Positions 56,876-64,000 are shown, counted from the first letter of the stretch. The stretch: 64,000 nt of DNA from Acidithiobacillus caldus ATCC 51756 (GCF_000175575.2 NZ_CP005986.1:1123549-1187548); one strand, 5' to 3'. Notes: generated by a model not told the origin, from the sequence alone. A program made the numbers and translations.

Positions 56876-57881
56876 GGGCCAGGTGGACACTGCGCGGGCT
56901 GGACTGCTGCGGTACCACCCGATAGGTCCAATGCAGACTGGGTAGGGCTGCGATGGTCTTCTCTCCCTGCGGCTTTGCCGCACCCTTGGCCGATGCCGGC
57001 GCATTCCAGGGGCCCGGCGCACTGTGCGCCACGGTGACGGGGGTACCGTAGTGGAGGATGGCAAAAGCCTGTTGCGCCGCCTTGCGCGGTAACTCCACAC
57101 AGCCCGCGCTTTGGGGAAAGCCGTAGGCAGCACGCGGGTAGAAGTGAACGGCGCGCCCGCGGTCGAAGTAATTGACCCAGCGGATATCGGGGTCGTCGTA
57201 GGGCTGGTAGCGCACCCAGTGGTGGTGGTAGCGGCCAAAATCGATAGCGGCGACGTGAAACCCCGCCGCCTTGGCCGCATCGTAGAGGCGCACCTGCCGT
57301 GCCGGCACCGGGATGGGGAAACTGCCCACCATGCTGGTGTGTTCATCTCGGGCGTAGACGGGCCAGGTCCCGTCGGGGGTGCCGTGCAGCACACCGGTGT
57401 TGCAATCGCTTTGCAGTACCCAACCCTTGCCGGCAACAAAGATGTGTATGCGCTCCGGCCGCGGAAACTTGGTCACCAGGACCCAGGTCCAGGGCAGGGG
57501 ATCGGGTTTGCGGGCCGCCAGCAGGGCCATTTCCACCGATACCGGCAGGTCGCGCAGTCCCACCTTGCCGGGCTCTACGGGCAAGCCGTGTTCGTGCTCA
57601 AATTGATAAAGTGCCCCCAGGACCAGGGGATTCCAGGGGTCTTGCCAGGAGTCTTGACGGCTCAAGGCCAGCAGCGCCCGCGGCGGCACAAAGTTCCAGG
57701 TGTACTGACGCTGCACCTGACCGTTTCGCCCCAGATAGTTTTCCGCGGTGAGTGGCAGATAGCCCAGGCGTATGAGAATGTGGCGGGTTTTGCTGGCCGT
57801 CAGCAGAGGCTGGCTCGCTGCCGCGGGCGCAGAGACGACCGCAGCGGTAACCGATGGTGGCGGCAGGCTATTCATAAACAA
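56745..57881 (-). CDS. L,D-transpeptidase (YkuD) family protein
   Basis: 378 residues. A putative peptidoglycan-binding segment (ASKTRHILIRLGYLPLTAENYLG) precedes a YkuD domain (IHIFVAGKGWVLQSDCNTGVLHGTPDGTWPV) and the catalytic motif AVHFYPRAAYGFPQSAGCVELP with nucleophile Cys in S-x-G-C. Such enzymes make 3-3 peptidoglycan cross-links or attach lipoproteins. The N-terminus is only weakly signal-like (TAAVVSAPAAASQ); ATG 57875 is an alternative start. The final ~44 codons, Pro/Ala-rich, overlap the FlhB-like gene on the other strand. Confidence 0.82.
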   Translation of the reverse strand: MFMNSLPPPSVTAAVVSAPAAASQPLLTASKTRHILIRLGYLPLTAENYLGRNGQVQRQYTWNFVPPRALLALSRQDSWQDPWNPLVLGALYQFEHEHGLPVEPGKVGLRDLPVSVEMALLAARKPDPLPWTWVLVTKFPRPERIHIFVAGKGWVLQSDCNTGVLHGTPDGTWPVYARDEHTSMVGSFPIPVPARQVRLYDAAKAAGFHVAAIDFGRYHHHWVRYQPYDDPDIRWVNYFDRGRAVHFYPRAAYGFPQSAGCVELPRKAAQQAFAILHYGTPVTVAHSAPGPWNAPASAKGAAKPQGEKTIAALPSLHWTYRVVPQQSSPRSVHLALTPVALPAHAAALPDGTPRPAPQPQPDRVAAGSAGPGPAARAG

Positions 57882-57979
57882 AGTTTAACATTCCCCCGCG
57901 CTCATCGCCTAGTTGCGGTAACCGTGCCGCCCATCCCTCATACCGCCGGCGCCCGGCGCATCCCCTTGCCGAGCTCTGG

Positions 57980-57988
57980 TGATATACT
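57980..57988 (+). promoter_or_regulatory. Extended -10 promoter before the first cyclase gene
   Basis: TGATATACT is a TGn-extended -10 (TATACT at 57983-57988). No -35 of good spacing is seen. A transcript starting near 57995 would exclude the most upstream start codon at 57979. Confidence 0.45.
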
Positions 57989-58053
57989 TCGCACTATTCA
58001 GACCCATGTGGGCAGAGCCACCCTGCCCAATCGCAGAGAGCGCACCGACACCC

Positions 58054-59622
58054 ATGACCGCACCTCCCGCAGATCCGCCGCCCGACGGGCAACGCCCGCG
58101 ACGCAGCCTGTTTCCCTGGCGGGAGGGTCAAGCCAATGCCGCGGTTCAGCGTCAGCGCCAGCTCATGAACCTGCGCGCGGCCCTGGCCTTGCAGATGGTT
58201 CAGTCGCCGCGCGATCTGGACATCCTGCAGCAGTTTTGTGAGCTGGTTCTGCAGCACAAGGTCGCAGAGCATGCCTGGATTGGCCGCCCCGATGCCGAGG
58301 GCAGTTTCCAGACCCTTGCCGTAGCCGGCTCCCGCAGCATCCTCGGCAGTCTGTCCGCTCCCCTGAATGCCCCGGACGCGCAGGAAAGCACCCCCATCGC
58401 CCTGGTGTGGCACGATCAGAAGCCCTACTACTCGCCAGCACTGCCCGCTACCGGTGCCTTTGCCGCCTGGTACGCCCAGTTGCGCCAGTATCGGCTGCAA
58501 TCGGCGGCCGTGTTGCCCCTGCCGCGTGGACCGCAGAACTGGGCGCTGCTGCTCCTCTTGCACCGCGATCCGGAGGCCTGGACGGGCGATAGCCAGATGC
58601 TCCTGGAGGGCGTCGTCCGTGGCCTGAGCGACATACTGGAGGACTGGGATACCCAGCAGCGGCAGATGGTACTTGGCGCTGCCCTGAAATCGGCCCTGGA
58701 GGGGGTGGTGCTTTGCGATGTCCAGCGGCGGGTGCTCTACGTCAACCAAAGCTCCTTTCTGATGACGGGGTATCATCAGGACGAGCTGCAGCGTCACGGT
58801 ATGTCCGTGCTCCAGGGCCCCGAAACCGATATCCAGGAACTGGCCCGCATCGATCGCGCCCTGGCCGAGGGCAATTTTTACGACGGTCGGCTCATCAATT
58901 ACCGGCGTGACGGCGAGACCTTCTGGAATCATCTGAGTATCGTGCCCATCCGCAACCGCAATGGTGAGTTGACCCACTTCGTTGGCATTCAGCGCGACGT
59001 CAGCCGCGAGATCCAGCTCCTGGAGCAGTTGGAGTACGAATCGCGTCACGACTGCCTCACGGGCCTGGCCAACCGGCGCGCCCTGGACGATGAGCTGGAG
59101 GTGGCCATGGCGCGGGCCGGGCGCAACGGAACGCAGCTCGCCCTGTGCATGATCGACCTGGATCACTTCAAGCCCGTCAACGATCTCTATGGCCACGAGG
59201 CCGGCGACGTGGTGCTCAAGGTGGTGGGCCGCCGTCTGCGCGATGCCCTGCGCCGCACCGATTACGTCGCACGCCTGGGGGGAGATGAGTTCGTCCTGCT
59301 CATCGAGGGCTACCACAATCTGGAGGAACTGGGCCTGATCCTGAGCAAGATCGAGGCGGTGGTCAAAGACCCCGTGCAGATTCGCCCGGACACCGTGGTG
59401 GGGGTTCGCCTCAGCATGGGCGTGTGTATCTATCCCCACCCCAGGGTCAAGGATATGGCCGATCTCCTGCGTTTTGCCGACCAGGCCCTGTACGCCAGCA
59501 AGGCGCGCAAGACCACGCGGCAGCGCTACTGGGTGCTCTTCGATGAGGCCTTGACGGCCCTATCCGACGCCACTACCAAACCCCGCCGCGGTAGCCGCAG
59601 CCAGCGCGACCCAAGGCCCTGA
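58054..59622 (+). CDS. GAF-PAS-GGDEF diguanylate cyclase
   Basis: 522 residues from ATG 58054; ATG 58006 or 57979 would extend it but the latter lies within the proposed promoter. Order: GAF-like sensor (~40-190), PAS/PAC of the LOV-like flavour (VLYVNQSSFLMTGY, VLQGPETDIQELARI, NYRRDGETFWNHLSIVPI, ~205-320) and GGDEF (~325-490). The active site is intact (RLGGDEF, ~408-412) and an inhibitory I-site RRTD lies five residues before it, so it should make c-di-GMP with product inhibition. No transmembrane segment: cytosolic. A paralogue is at 63099. Confidence 0.92.
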   Translation: MTAPPADPPPDGQRPRRSLFPWREGQANAAVQRQRQLMNLRAALALQMVQSPRDLDILQQFCELVLQHKVAEHAWIGRPDAEGSFQTLAVAGSRSILGSLSAPLNAPDAQESTPIALVWHDQKPYYSPALPATGAFAAWYAQLRQYRLQSAAVLPLPRGPQNWALLLLLHRDPEAWTGDSQMLLEGVVRGLSDILEDWDTQQRQMVLGAALKSALEGVVLCDVQRRVLYVNQSSFLMTGYHQDELQRHGMSVLQGPETDIQELARIDRALAEGNFYDGRLINYRRDGETFWNHLSIVPIRNRNGELTHFVGIQRDVSREIQLLEQLEYESRHDCLTGLANRRALDDELEVAMARAGRNGTQLALCMIDLDHFKPVNDLYGHEAGDVVLKVVGRRLRDALRRTDYVARLGGDEFVLLIEGYHNLEELGLILSKIEAVVKDPVQIRPDTVVGVRLSMGVCIYPHPRVKDMADLLRFADQALYASKARKTTRQRYWVLFDEALTALSDATTKPRRGSRSQRDPRP

Positions 59623-59684
59623 GGCCAAGCTGCACGGGTGTTTTACTGCCCCTGTGTGGCCCGCACGGACTGGAGGGTGGGGCG

Positions 59685-60194
59685 CTACAGGGCCGCGATC
59701 TTTTGCAGGGCCAAGGCGTGCCCCCGCGCCGCCGCCTCGCCCAGCCACTTCAAGCCCAGGGCGGGATTGCTGGATACCCCGATCCCCATGAAGTAGCAGC
59801 AGGAAAGCCAGTCCATGGCGTCGCTGTCGCCCTTGGCGGCGGCGGCTTCCAGCCAGAGCAGGGCGGTGGCCGCCTGATCCTCCGCCAGGAAATACAGCCC
59901 CACCTCGCGCAGGGCGTCGGCGGCGCCACCATCGGCGGCAACGATGGTGGCCATGCGCCCGCCATCCAGCGCAATACTCAGGTGGGGGATGAGGCTCGGC
60001 AGTTCGATGAGGAGCTTGACCCCGCCGGCGCCGCGCCGCTCGCCGGCCTTTTCCAGCCCGCGGATATTGCCTTCCTCCGCCCAGCGCTGCAGGGTGCGCA
60101 CGCTCTTGCCCGTGAGCAGGGCGGCGGTCTGGGTGCTGATGAGGTACTGCTCTGGACTGGCTTTGCTGGGCACGACGCATTTTCGCAGCGGCAA
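59685..60194 (-). CDS. HTH-domain protein with Sel1-like repeats
   Basis: 169 residues. Residues ~15-55 look like an excisionase/MerR-type winged helix-turn-helix (LISTQTAALLTGKSVRTLQRWAEEGNIRG). The C-terminal half carries Sel1-like repeats (ALLWLEAAAAKGDSDAMDWL and GLKWLGEAAARGHALALQK). A DNA-binding head joined to a short Sel1 scaffold is uncommon; a regulator of the pilin region is possible but unproven. An extended -10 on the minus strand at 60202-60210 puts the transcript start about one base before this ATG, so the mRNA may be leaderless, or translation may begin at the GTG at 60173. Confidence 0.7.
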   Translation of the reverse strand: MPLRKCVVPSKASPEQYLISTQTAALLTGKSVRTLQRWAEEGNIRGLEKAGERRGAGGVKLLIELPSLIPHLSIALDGGRMATIVAADGGAADALREVGLYFLAEDQAATALLWLEAAAAKGDSDAMDWLSCCYFMGIGVSSNPALGLKWLGEAAARGHALALQKIAAL

Positions 60195-60201
60195 CGCCCC
60201 C

Positions 60202-60210
60202 AGTATAGCA
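60202..60210 (-). promoter_or_regulatory. Extended -10 promoter of the HTH-Sel1 gene
   Basis: On the minus strand TGCTATACT forms a TGn-extended -10. TTGTCG lies 19 bp upstream as a weak -35. The predicted start is at 60195-60196, next to the ATG. Confidence 0.5.
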
Positions 60211-60275
60211 TGTCGCCCTGGAACCGCGACAAGGCCGAAAAGGAAAAAGCCTGTAAAAAAAGCTGGTTGGGACGG

Positions 60276-60330
60276 ATGACGTCCATCATGGGCGACGCCG
60301 TATGGGCGTGCCGCCCTTCAAGGACGTCAT
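60276..60330. repeat. 55-bp nested inverted repeat (structured element)
   Basis: Outer arms ATGACGTCC (60276-60284) and GGACGTCAT (60322-60330) pair perfectly. After a symmetric 5/5 internal loop, GGGCG/CGCCC (60290-60294, 60312-60316) and ACGCC/GGCGT (60295-60299, 60305-60309) continue the stem around a 5-base loop with a two-base bulge: 19 bp of stem in all. It lies between the HTH-Sel1 gene and the pilin, upstream of the sigma54 promoter. Candidates are a REP-like repeat, a structured RNA or a regulator site; no T-run follows. Confidence 0.6.
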
Positions 60331-60471
60331 TTGGCGTGGGTGGGGGATTTTGGCAATGGGGATCTGGGCGGCGAGAGGGGCCCACGATGCTGCATATTTC
60401 CTGAGAGGATAGCAATAAAAACAATGGCTAACGAGTTGACCGAAGCGAGCGCCCGGTAAGTGGCGCTTCTC

Positions 60472-60486
60472 TGGCACGATAAATGC
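60472..60486 (+). promoter_or_regulatory. Sigma54 promoter of the pilin gene
   Basis: TGGCACGATAAATGC matches the -24/-12 consensus TGGCAC(G)-N4-TTGC with GG and GC at the required spacing (one mismatch, A for T, in the TTGC part). Start expected near 60498, 55 bp before the ATG. Type IV pilins are commonly sigma54/PilR-dependent. The leader would include a hairpin at about 60499-60525 (CCCCGGCA/TGCCATGGGG). Confidence 0.75.
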
Positions 60487-60832
60487 CTTGGGATGGGCGA
60501 CCCCGGCATGGTGCCATGGGGCGGGATTTAGGAACACCGAAGGAGACAGCTCATGAGCATGTTGGTCAAGAAGGCGCAGGCCAGCGCCGAAGCCGGTTTC
60601 ACCCTCATCGAACTGATGATCGTCATTGCCATCATCGGCATCTTGGCGGCCATCGCTATTCCGCAGTATGAGCAGTATATCGTGACCTCTAAGGCGACTA
60701 CCGTTGCGCAGGACCTGCACCAAATCATCACTCAGGCTTCTGCAGCGCAAGCGGCGGCAGCGGCTGGGCAGACGACAAGTGTCGGTATTCCCGCTAATAG
60801 TGTTGCCGGATGTGTGACATTTACCTCAACAC

Positions 60833-60836
60833 CTAG
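60833..60836. repeat. IS5-family target duplication, left copy (CTAG)
   Basis: CTAG at 60833-60836 is repeated at 61986-61989. Four-base YTAR-type duplications are typical of IS5-group insertions. Confidence 0.85.
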
Positions 60837-61985
60837 GGAAGCTCTGACCTAGCCTAAAAAGGTGCGCCTTGTCCCCAGTATTGACCTAAGCACGTTGCTA
60901 TCAGGTCACTTATCCGTCAAATTCCCCCATTTTCTGGAGAATTATTGGATATTGGGCACACCACTCCCTACGCGGCCAGGAGATATCTCCTCAGCATGTA
61001 CAGATTGGCCAAGGCAAAGAGCGTGGTCAGTTGAGCACCGTTCTTGGCCAGACCCCGATATCTGGTTCGCTGATAACCGAATTGGCACTTCAGCACCCGG
61101 AAGGCGTGTTCTCCCCGGGCACGGATCCGGGCAATGGCGCGGTTGTAGCGCTTGAGGGCCGCCAAGCCGGTTTTCTGCCCAGGATAGCGTCGCCGCGCTA
61201 CCGCGTTCCGTATGCCTCGGGCCACCAGCGTGTCATGCACCTGGGGATAGTCATAGCCCCGGTCAGCGAGGACCACCGACTCCTCTCCGGTAAGGAGCCC
61301 CTCCAGCCGCTGATGATCCGGTACCTTGGCCGCCGTGAAGTCCACCGCCTGTACGATACCTTGGAGATCCGTTGCCACATGCGCCTTCATCCCGAAATAC
61401 CACTGATTCCCTTTCTTGGTGGAACTCATCTCTGGATCCCGCTTGCGGTCTCGGTTCTTGGTGGAGCTCGGGGCGTGAATCAAGGTGGCATCCACGGTCT
61501 TGCCTTCCTGCAGCAAGAGCCCTTTCTCCTGCAACACGGACTGCACCTCGGCAAAGATGGCCTGGGCAAGCGCATGGCGCTCCAGTAAGCGGCGGAACTT
61601 CAGGATCGTGGTCTCATCGGGAACGAAGTCCCGACCCAAGTCGATACCGACGAATTGACGGAGCAGAGGAACCTCGTACAGGGCCTCTTCCATCCCCGGA
61701 TCGGAGTAGCCGAACCATTGCTGGAGAAAGTGGATCCGCAGCATCCGCTCCAAAGGCATAGGTTTGCGGCCGCTGCCCCCCTTGGGGTAGTGCGGCTCGA
61801 TCAAGGCCACAAGCCTGGCCCAGGGAACCACGGCATCCATCTCGGCCAGAAAGCGTTCTCGCTTGGTCTGCTTGCGGCGTCGCGACAGGCTGGGCTCCTC
61901 GGCAAAGGTTATCTGTCCGGACATGGATAGCATCTCCTCGCTACTCGGTCAGCCCATTGTATCAGATGGCTAAATCAGAGACTCC
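60837..61985 (-). mobile_element. IS5-family insertion sequence, complete
   Basis: 1149 bp between CTAG direct repeats. Termini are imperfect inverted repeats: GGAAGCTCTGACCTAGCC on the left and GGAGTCTCTGATTTAGCC (reverse complement) on the right, 14 of 18 matching. One transposase ORF on the minus strand. The left 130 bp are non-coding. Confidence 0.93.
60968..61933 (-). CDS. IS5-family transposase
   Basis: 321 residues. DDE catalysis: Asp in GKTVDATLIHAPSST, Asp in VVLADRGYDYPQ and Glu in RARGEHAFRVLKCQFG with the Y-x2-R-x3-E-x6-K-like signature. The N-terminal DUF772-type region (LRIHFLQQWFGYSDPGMEEALYEV) is typical of the group. Length is normal with no stop, so the element is probably active. 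Confidence 0.95.
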   Translation of the reverse strand: MLSMSGQITFAEEPSLSRRRKQTKRERFLAEMDAVVPWARLVALIEPHYPKGGSGRKPMPLERMLRIHFLQQWFGYSDPGMEEALYEVPLLRQFVGIDLGRDFVPDETTILKFRRLLERHALAQAIFAEVQSVLQEKGLLLQEGKTVDATLIHAPSSTKNRDRKRDPEMSSTKKGNQWYFGMKAHVATDLQGIVQAVDFTAAKVPDHQRLEGLLTGEESVVLADRGYDYPQVHDTLVARGIRNAVARRRYPGQKTGLAALKRYNRAIARIRARGEHAFRVLKCQFGYQRTRYRGLAKNGAQLTTLFALANLYMLRRYLLAA

Positions 61986-61989
61986 CTAG
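61986..61989. repeat. IS5-family target duplication, right copy (CTAG)
   Basis: Second CTAG copy; the pilin frame resumes at 61990 as (AG)T-GGA-ACA. Confidence 0.85.
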
Positions 61990-62214
61990 TGGAACAGCAG
62001 GCACGGGTGGGTCTGCAAACACGACGTACGTGAGCATATCGCCAACTACTGGTACTTTTAGCGTTAAGGCTTCCTACAATACTTGCTCCACTAATTTGAA
62101 AAACGCCATTAATTCCGCGCTGGTAGCGCAGAACATATCGGCTTCTGGCACTACTATTACTGGTACCGTTACCGCCAATGGGAACGTGAGTTACCAGTGA
62201 TTTGAGGAATGGTT

Positions 62215-62243
62215 CGCACCCTGGATCATCAGGGTGCGCCTTT
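62215..62243 (+). terminator. Hairpin terminator after the interrupted pilin
   Basis: CGCACCCTG (62215-62223) and CAGGGTGCG (62230-62238) form a perfect 9-bp stem with a 6-base loop, followed by CCTTTC. The T-run is short. Confidence 0.7.
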
Positions 62244-62291
62244 CGGACAGTGTTTTGGGCTCACCAGAACGTTTTCGGAAAGGTGGCAGAC

Positions 62292-62828
62292 ATGTTCACG
62301 TATTCACCTGACAGCATCTCGATTGGGAGTGCGCAGAGGGATTGTCAGGAGGGGTTCACTTTGATCGAGTTGATGATTGCTATCGCCATCATCGGGATAC
62401 TGTCCGCTATAGCCATACCCCAGTATTTTCGATATATCGAAACAGCCAAGGCGCAGGCGGTAACGGCCAATTTCAAGCTGGCGGTGGGTGCCGTAGCCAA
62501 CGCCTATGCCGCCACCAATAACGGTGTCGTCAGCAATGTCTACACCACCTTGAATGGCCAGAGCGCTAAGGATATTGCCGACCCCGTCTACGGTCGGGGT
62601 ACGCCGGCCTTTCTGGTGACGGGTGGGGCGCCGGTCTGCGGGCAGGTGGCCATCACGAGTTCCGTCATCAGTGCCGCGGGTCCGGCCAGTGTCACCCTGA
62701 CGGTGGGCACGACGGGCTGCAGTGGCAGCCTGGGTACCAGTATCGCCGCGGCCCTGTCCGCCGCCCAGTTTCCCCACGCCGCCAGCAGCGGTGTGGTCGT
62801 CCAGCAAAACGGTAGTGTTCAGAACTAG
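62292..62828 (+). CDS. Type IV pilin, intact
   Basis: 178 residues from ATG 62292. A rather long leader (MFTYSPDSISIGSAQRDCQEG) precedes the prepilin cleavage site [28 protein letters not shown]. The body is Ala/Ser/Thr/Gly-rich and has two Cys (GGAPVCGQV and GTTGCSGS) that could form the C-terminal disulfide. It shares the N-terminal helix with the interrupted pilin but differs in the body, so the two are diverged paralogues. A terminator lies between them; I saw no second sigma54 site. No good Shine-Dalgarno is seen before this ATG. Confidence 0.92.
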   Translation: MFTYSPDSISIGSAQRDCQEGFTLIELMIAIAIIGILSAIAIPQYFRYIETAKAQAVTANFKLAVGAVANAYAATNNGVVSNVYTTLNGQSAKDIADPVYGRGTPAFLVTGGAPVCGQVAITSSVISAAGPASVTLTVGTTGCSGSLGTSIAAALSAAQFPHAASSGVVVQQNGSVQN

Positions 62829-62850
62829 CTTCACCAAAGGAGTCCATGTC

Positions 62851-63039
62851 ATGAATACGCAAGACCGCATCCGTAACCTGCAGCAACGCCGTCGTCACCT
62901 TCTGGCCCGTCGGGAGTGCCGTGGCGCGCCCATCGCCGCCCTGGATCTGGAACTCACGGTGGTACGCAGCGAACTCTTGGCCCTCTACGCGAGTCAACGG
63001 GCCAACCATGTCGCCACTGCGGTCATCCAGGCGAGCTGA
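62851..63039 (+). CDS. 62-residue Arg-rich protein, unknown
   Basis: Starts at ATG 62851 behind a strong AAAGGAG site, 22 bp after the second pilin. The product (MNTQDRIRNLQQRRRHLLAR...) is predicted mostly helical, Arg-rich in the first half and hydrophobic later, without a signal peptide or cysteine pair. Position and ribosome site argue for a real gene co-transcribed with the pilin. I recognise no family. Confidence 0.6.
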   Translation: MNTQDRIRNLQQRRRHLLARRECRGAPIAALDLELTVVRSELLALYASQRANHVATAVIQAS

Positions 63040-63098
63040 GCCGCTGGCTCCGACCAACCGCGCCCAGGCGGCGTGGCGACGGTGGAGCTTTGCCTGCG

Positions 63099-64000
63099 AT
63101 GCGCAAATCCGATTCCCACGGCCGCCCAAAGGGCAAGACGCTGCGCCGCTTTCTGGGTCTGACCCCAAGAGCCGGGGAACAGGCCCGGGAGCGTCAGAGC
63201 CATCTGTTGGCGCTGCGCGATGCCCTGGCGCTCCTCATGCCGCCACGGCTGTCGGAGCCGGAGCTCTTGGCGCAGTTCTGTCATCTGGTGCTGGCCCAGG
63301 GGGTGGCGCAGCTGGCGGCCATCGTCCGCCCCGATGCCGAAGATCATATAGATATCCTGGCACTGGCGGGCTCCCGCGCGGTCTTGACGGATCTGCCCCA
63401 TTCCTCCCAGGCCGACAGCCCCGGCGGCAAGACGCCCCTGGCGCTGGCCTGGCGCGAGCAGCGGCCCTTCTACTCCAACCCACTCTTTCAGAATCCCTCC
63501 CTGCAGGCCTGGCACCGGCGTCTGGCCGCTTACGGTCTGCGCTCCACGGCCGTCTTGCCCCTTACCCGGCGCGGTCGCCCTTGGGCCTTGCTGGTCTTGC
63601 TGCAGCGCGAGGAAGTGGACTGGCCCAGCGACAGCCAGATGCTTCTGGAGAGCATCGCGCGTACCCTCTGCGGTGCCCTGGACGATTGGGAAAATGAAAC
63701 GCAGCAGACCCTCCTGGGTACGGGGCTCATGGCCGCCTACGAGAGCGTGGTCCTCACCGACGCGCAGCGGCGGGTGCTCTACGTCAACCAGAGTTTTCAA
63801 CTCATGACGGGCTACGGGCTGGAAGAGGTGAGTCGGCGCGGCCTGCGGGCGCTGCAGGGGCCGGATACGGACGTCCACGAGCTTGCCATCATCGACCAGG
63901 CCCTGCGCGATGGCCACGCCTATAGCGGCACCATCCTCAACTACCGGCGCAACGGCGAGCCTTTCTGGAATCACCTCAGCATCGTGCCGGTGCGGGATCG
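63099..64000 (+). CDS. GAF-PAS sensor protein, probable diguanylate cyclase (3' end outside window)
   Basis: The frame is open from ATG 63099 to the window end, at least 300 residues. It aligns along its whole visible length with the cyclase at 58054: GAF-like part (LLAQFCHLVLAQGVAQLAAIVRPDAE, ALAGSRAVL, STAVLPL, DSQMLLESIARTL) and PAS part (VLYVNQSFQLMTGYG, LQGPDTDVHELAIIDQAL, LNYRRNGEPFWNHLSIVPV). The effector domain is cut off; a GGDEF domain is expected from the paralogue. The upstream junction carries no clear ribosome site. Confidence 0.82.
   Translation, partial: MRKSDSHGRPKGKTLRRFLGLTPRAGEQARERQSHLLALRDALALLMPPRLSEPELLAQFCHLVLAQGVAQLAAIVRPDAEDHIDILALAGSRAVLTDLPHSSQADSPGGKTPLALAWREQRPFYSNPLFQNPSLQAWHRRLAAYGLRSTAVLPLTRRGRPWALLVLLQREEVDWPSDSQMLLESIARTLCGALDDWENETQQTLLGTGLMAAYESVVLTDAQRRVLYVNQSFQLMTGYGLEEVSRRGLRALQGPDTDVHELAIIDQALRDGHAYSGTILNYRRNGEPFWNHLSIVPVRD

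Larger units (their letters stand above)
60553..62200 (+). pseudogene. Type IV pilin gene interrupted by an IS5-family element
   Basis: The 5' part (60553-60836) encodes a class III signal with [25 protein letters not shown], the prepilin peptidase site and N-methylated helix. The 3' part (61990-62200) holds the C-terminal region with a Cys (SYNTCSTNL) and stop TGA 62198-62200. Removing the IS and one CTAG copy joins CC-TAG|T into an open frame of exactly 165 codons (164 residues), ending in GNVSYQ. As it stands, the ORF stops 15 bp inside the element at 60852, giving a truncated 99-residue pilin. AGGAGA precedes the ATG and a sigma54 promoter lies upstream, so this was probably a major pilin. 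One Cys before the IS (AGCVTF) and one after may have formed the pilin disulfide. Confidence 0.93.

Noticed and set aside
60380-60552. c-di-GMP (GEMM) riboswitch in the pilin leader
   Set aside because: Expected from the neighbouring cyclase, but I find no GEMM core motifs or two-arm geometry there, only a simple hairpin.

Overview
The window is one continuous stretch of high-GC proteobacterial chromosome. The rlmN-pilW-rodZ-ispG-hisS-bamB-der block, the gyrA-serC-pheA-hisC-aroF-tyrA-aroA-cmk-rpsA-ihfB-lapB-pyrF superoperon and the tig-clpP-clpX-lon-hupB-ppiD block have the gene order familiar from gammaproteobacteria and Acidithiobacillia. With the sulfur-handling genes (DsrE family, b561-type cytochrome, sulfite-oxidase-type molybdoprotein), iron and copper genes, flagellar accessory genes and high GC, an Acidithiobacillus-like host close to A. 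caldus is the best guess. This is inference; no taxonomic marker was searched.

Layout. 1-3281: a partial Fe3+-type ABC importer, an FTR1-like membrane protein, a 58-residue membrane protein and a periplasmic RNase T2. 3744-6336: outer-membrane and adaptor parts of a tripartite efflux pump with no inner-membrane pump. 6533-10632: a Yip1-like membrane protein and a CueO-type multicopper oxidase that is broken twice, by a one-base frameshift and by an IS256-family element with a 9-bp target duplication. 10797-20737: ndk and the rlmN-to-der housekeeping operon, then a small membrane protein and sixA. 20846-22591: DsrE, cytochrome b561 and a Tat-exported molybdoprotein. 22631-25854: pstSCA behind four 11-bp-spaced Pho heptamers, without pstB. 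25982-31318: rlmI (minus), mtnA and a lipoprotein joining a beta-propeller to a phosphoesterase. 31417-45825: gyrA, aromatic amino acid and histidine biosynthesis, cmk, rpsA, ihfB, lapB, pyrF, pyrE. 45898-54035: tig, clpP, clpX, lon, hupB, tRNA-Val, tRNA-Asp and ppiD. 54097-56875: PilZ/YcgR, DUF2802, FliK-like and FlhB-like flagellar accessory genes. 56745-57881: an L,D-transpeptidase (minus).

The most accessory part is 57979-64000. Two paralogous GAF-PAS diguanylate cyclases (the second cut by the window edge and showing only GAF and PAS) flank two type IV pilin genes, a 62-residue orphan and a divergent HTH-Sel1 protein. The first pilin has a well-spaced sigma54 promoter and a hairpin in its leader, and is cut by an IS5-family element with a CTAG duplication. 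A 55-bp nested inverted repeat lies between the HTH-Sel1 gene and the pilin. I read this as a pilus/c-di-GMP surface-behaviour island in which the pilin was recently inactivated.

Other points for a second look: an N-terminal frameshift in ihfB; tyrA with no canonical start, apparently using AUU and in frame with aroF across one stop; Val at the Ser83 position of GyrA; a PpiD that seems to have lost its parvulin domain; and a 131-bp convergent coding overlap between the FlhB-like gene and the L,D-transpeptidase.
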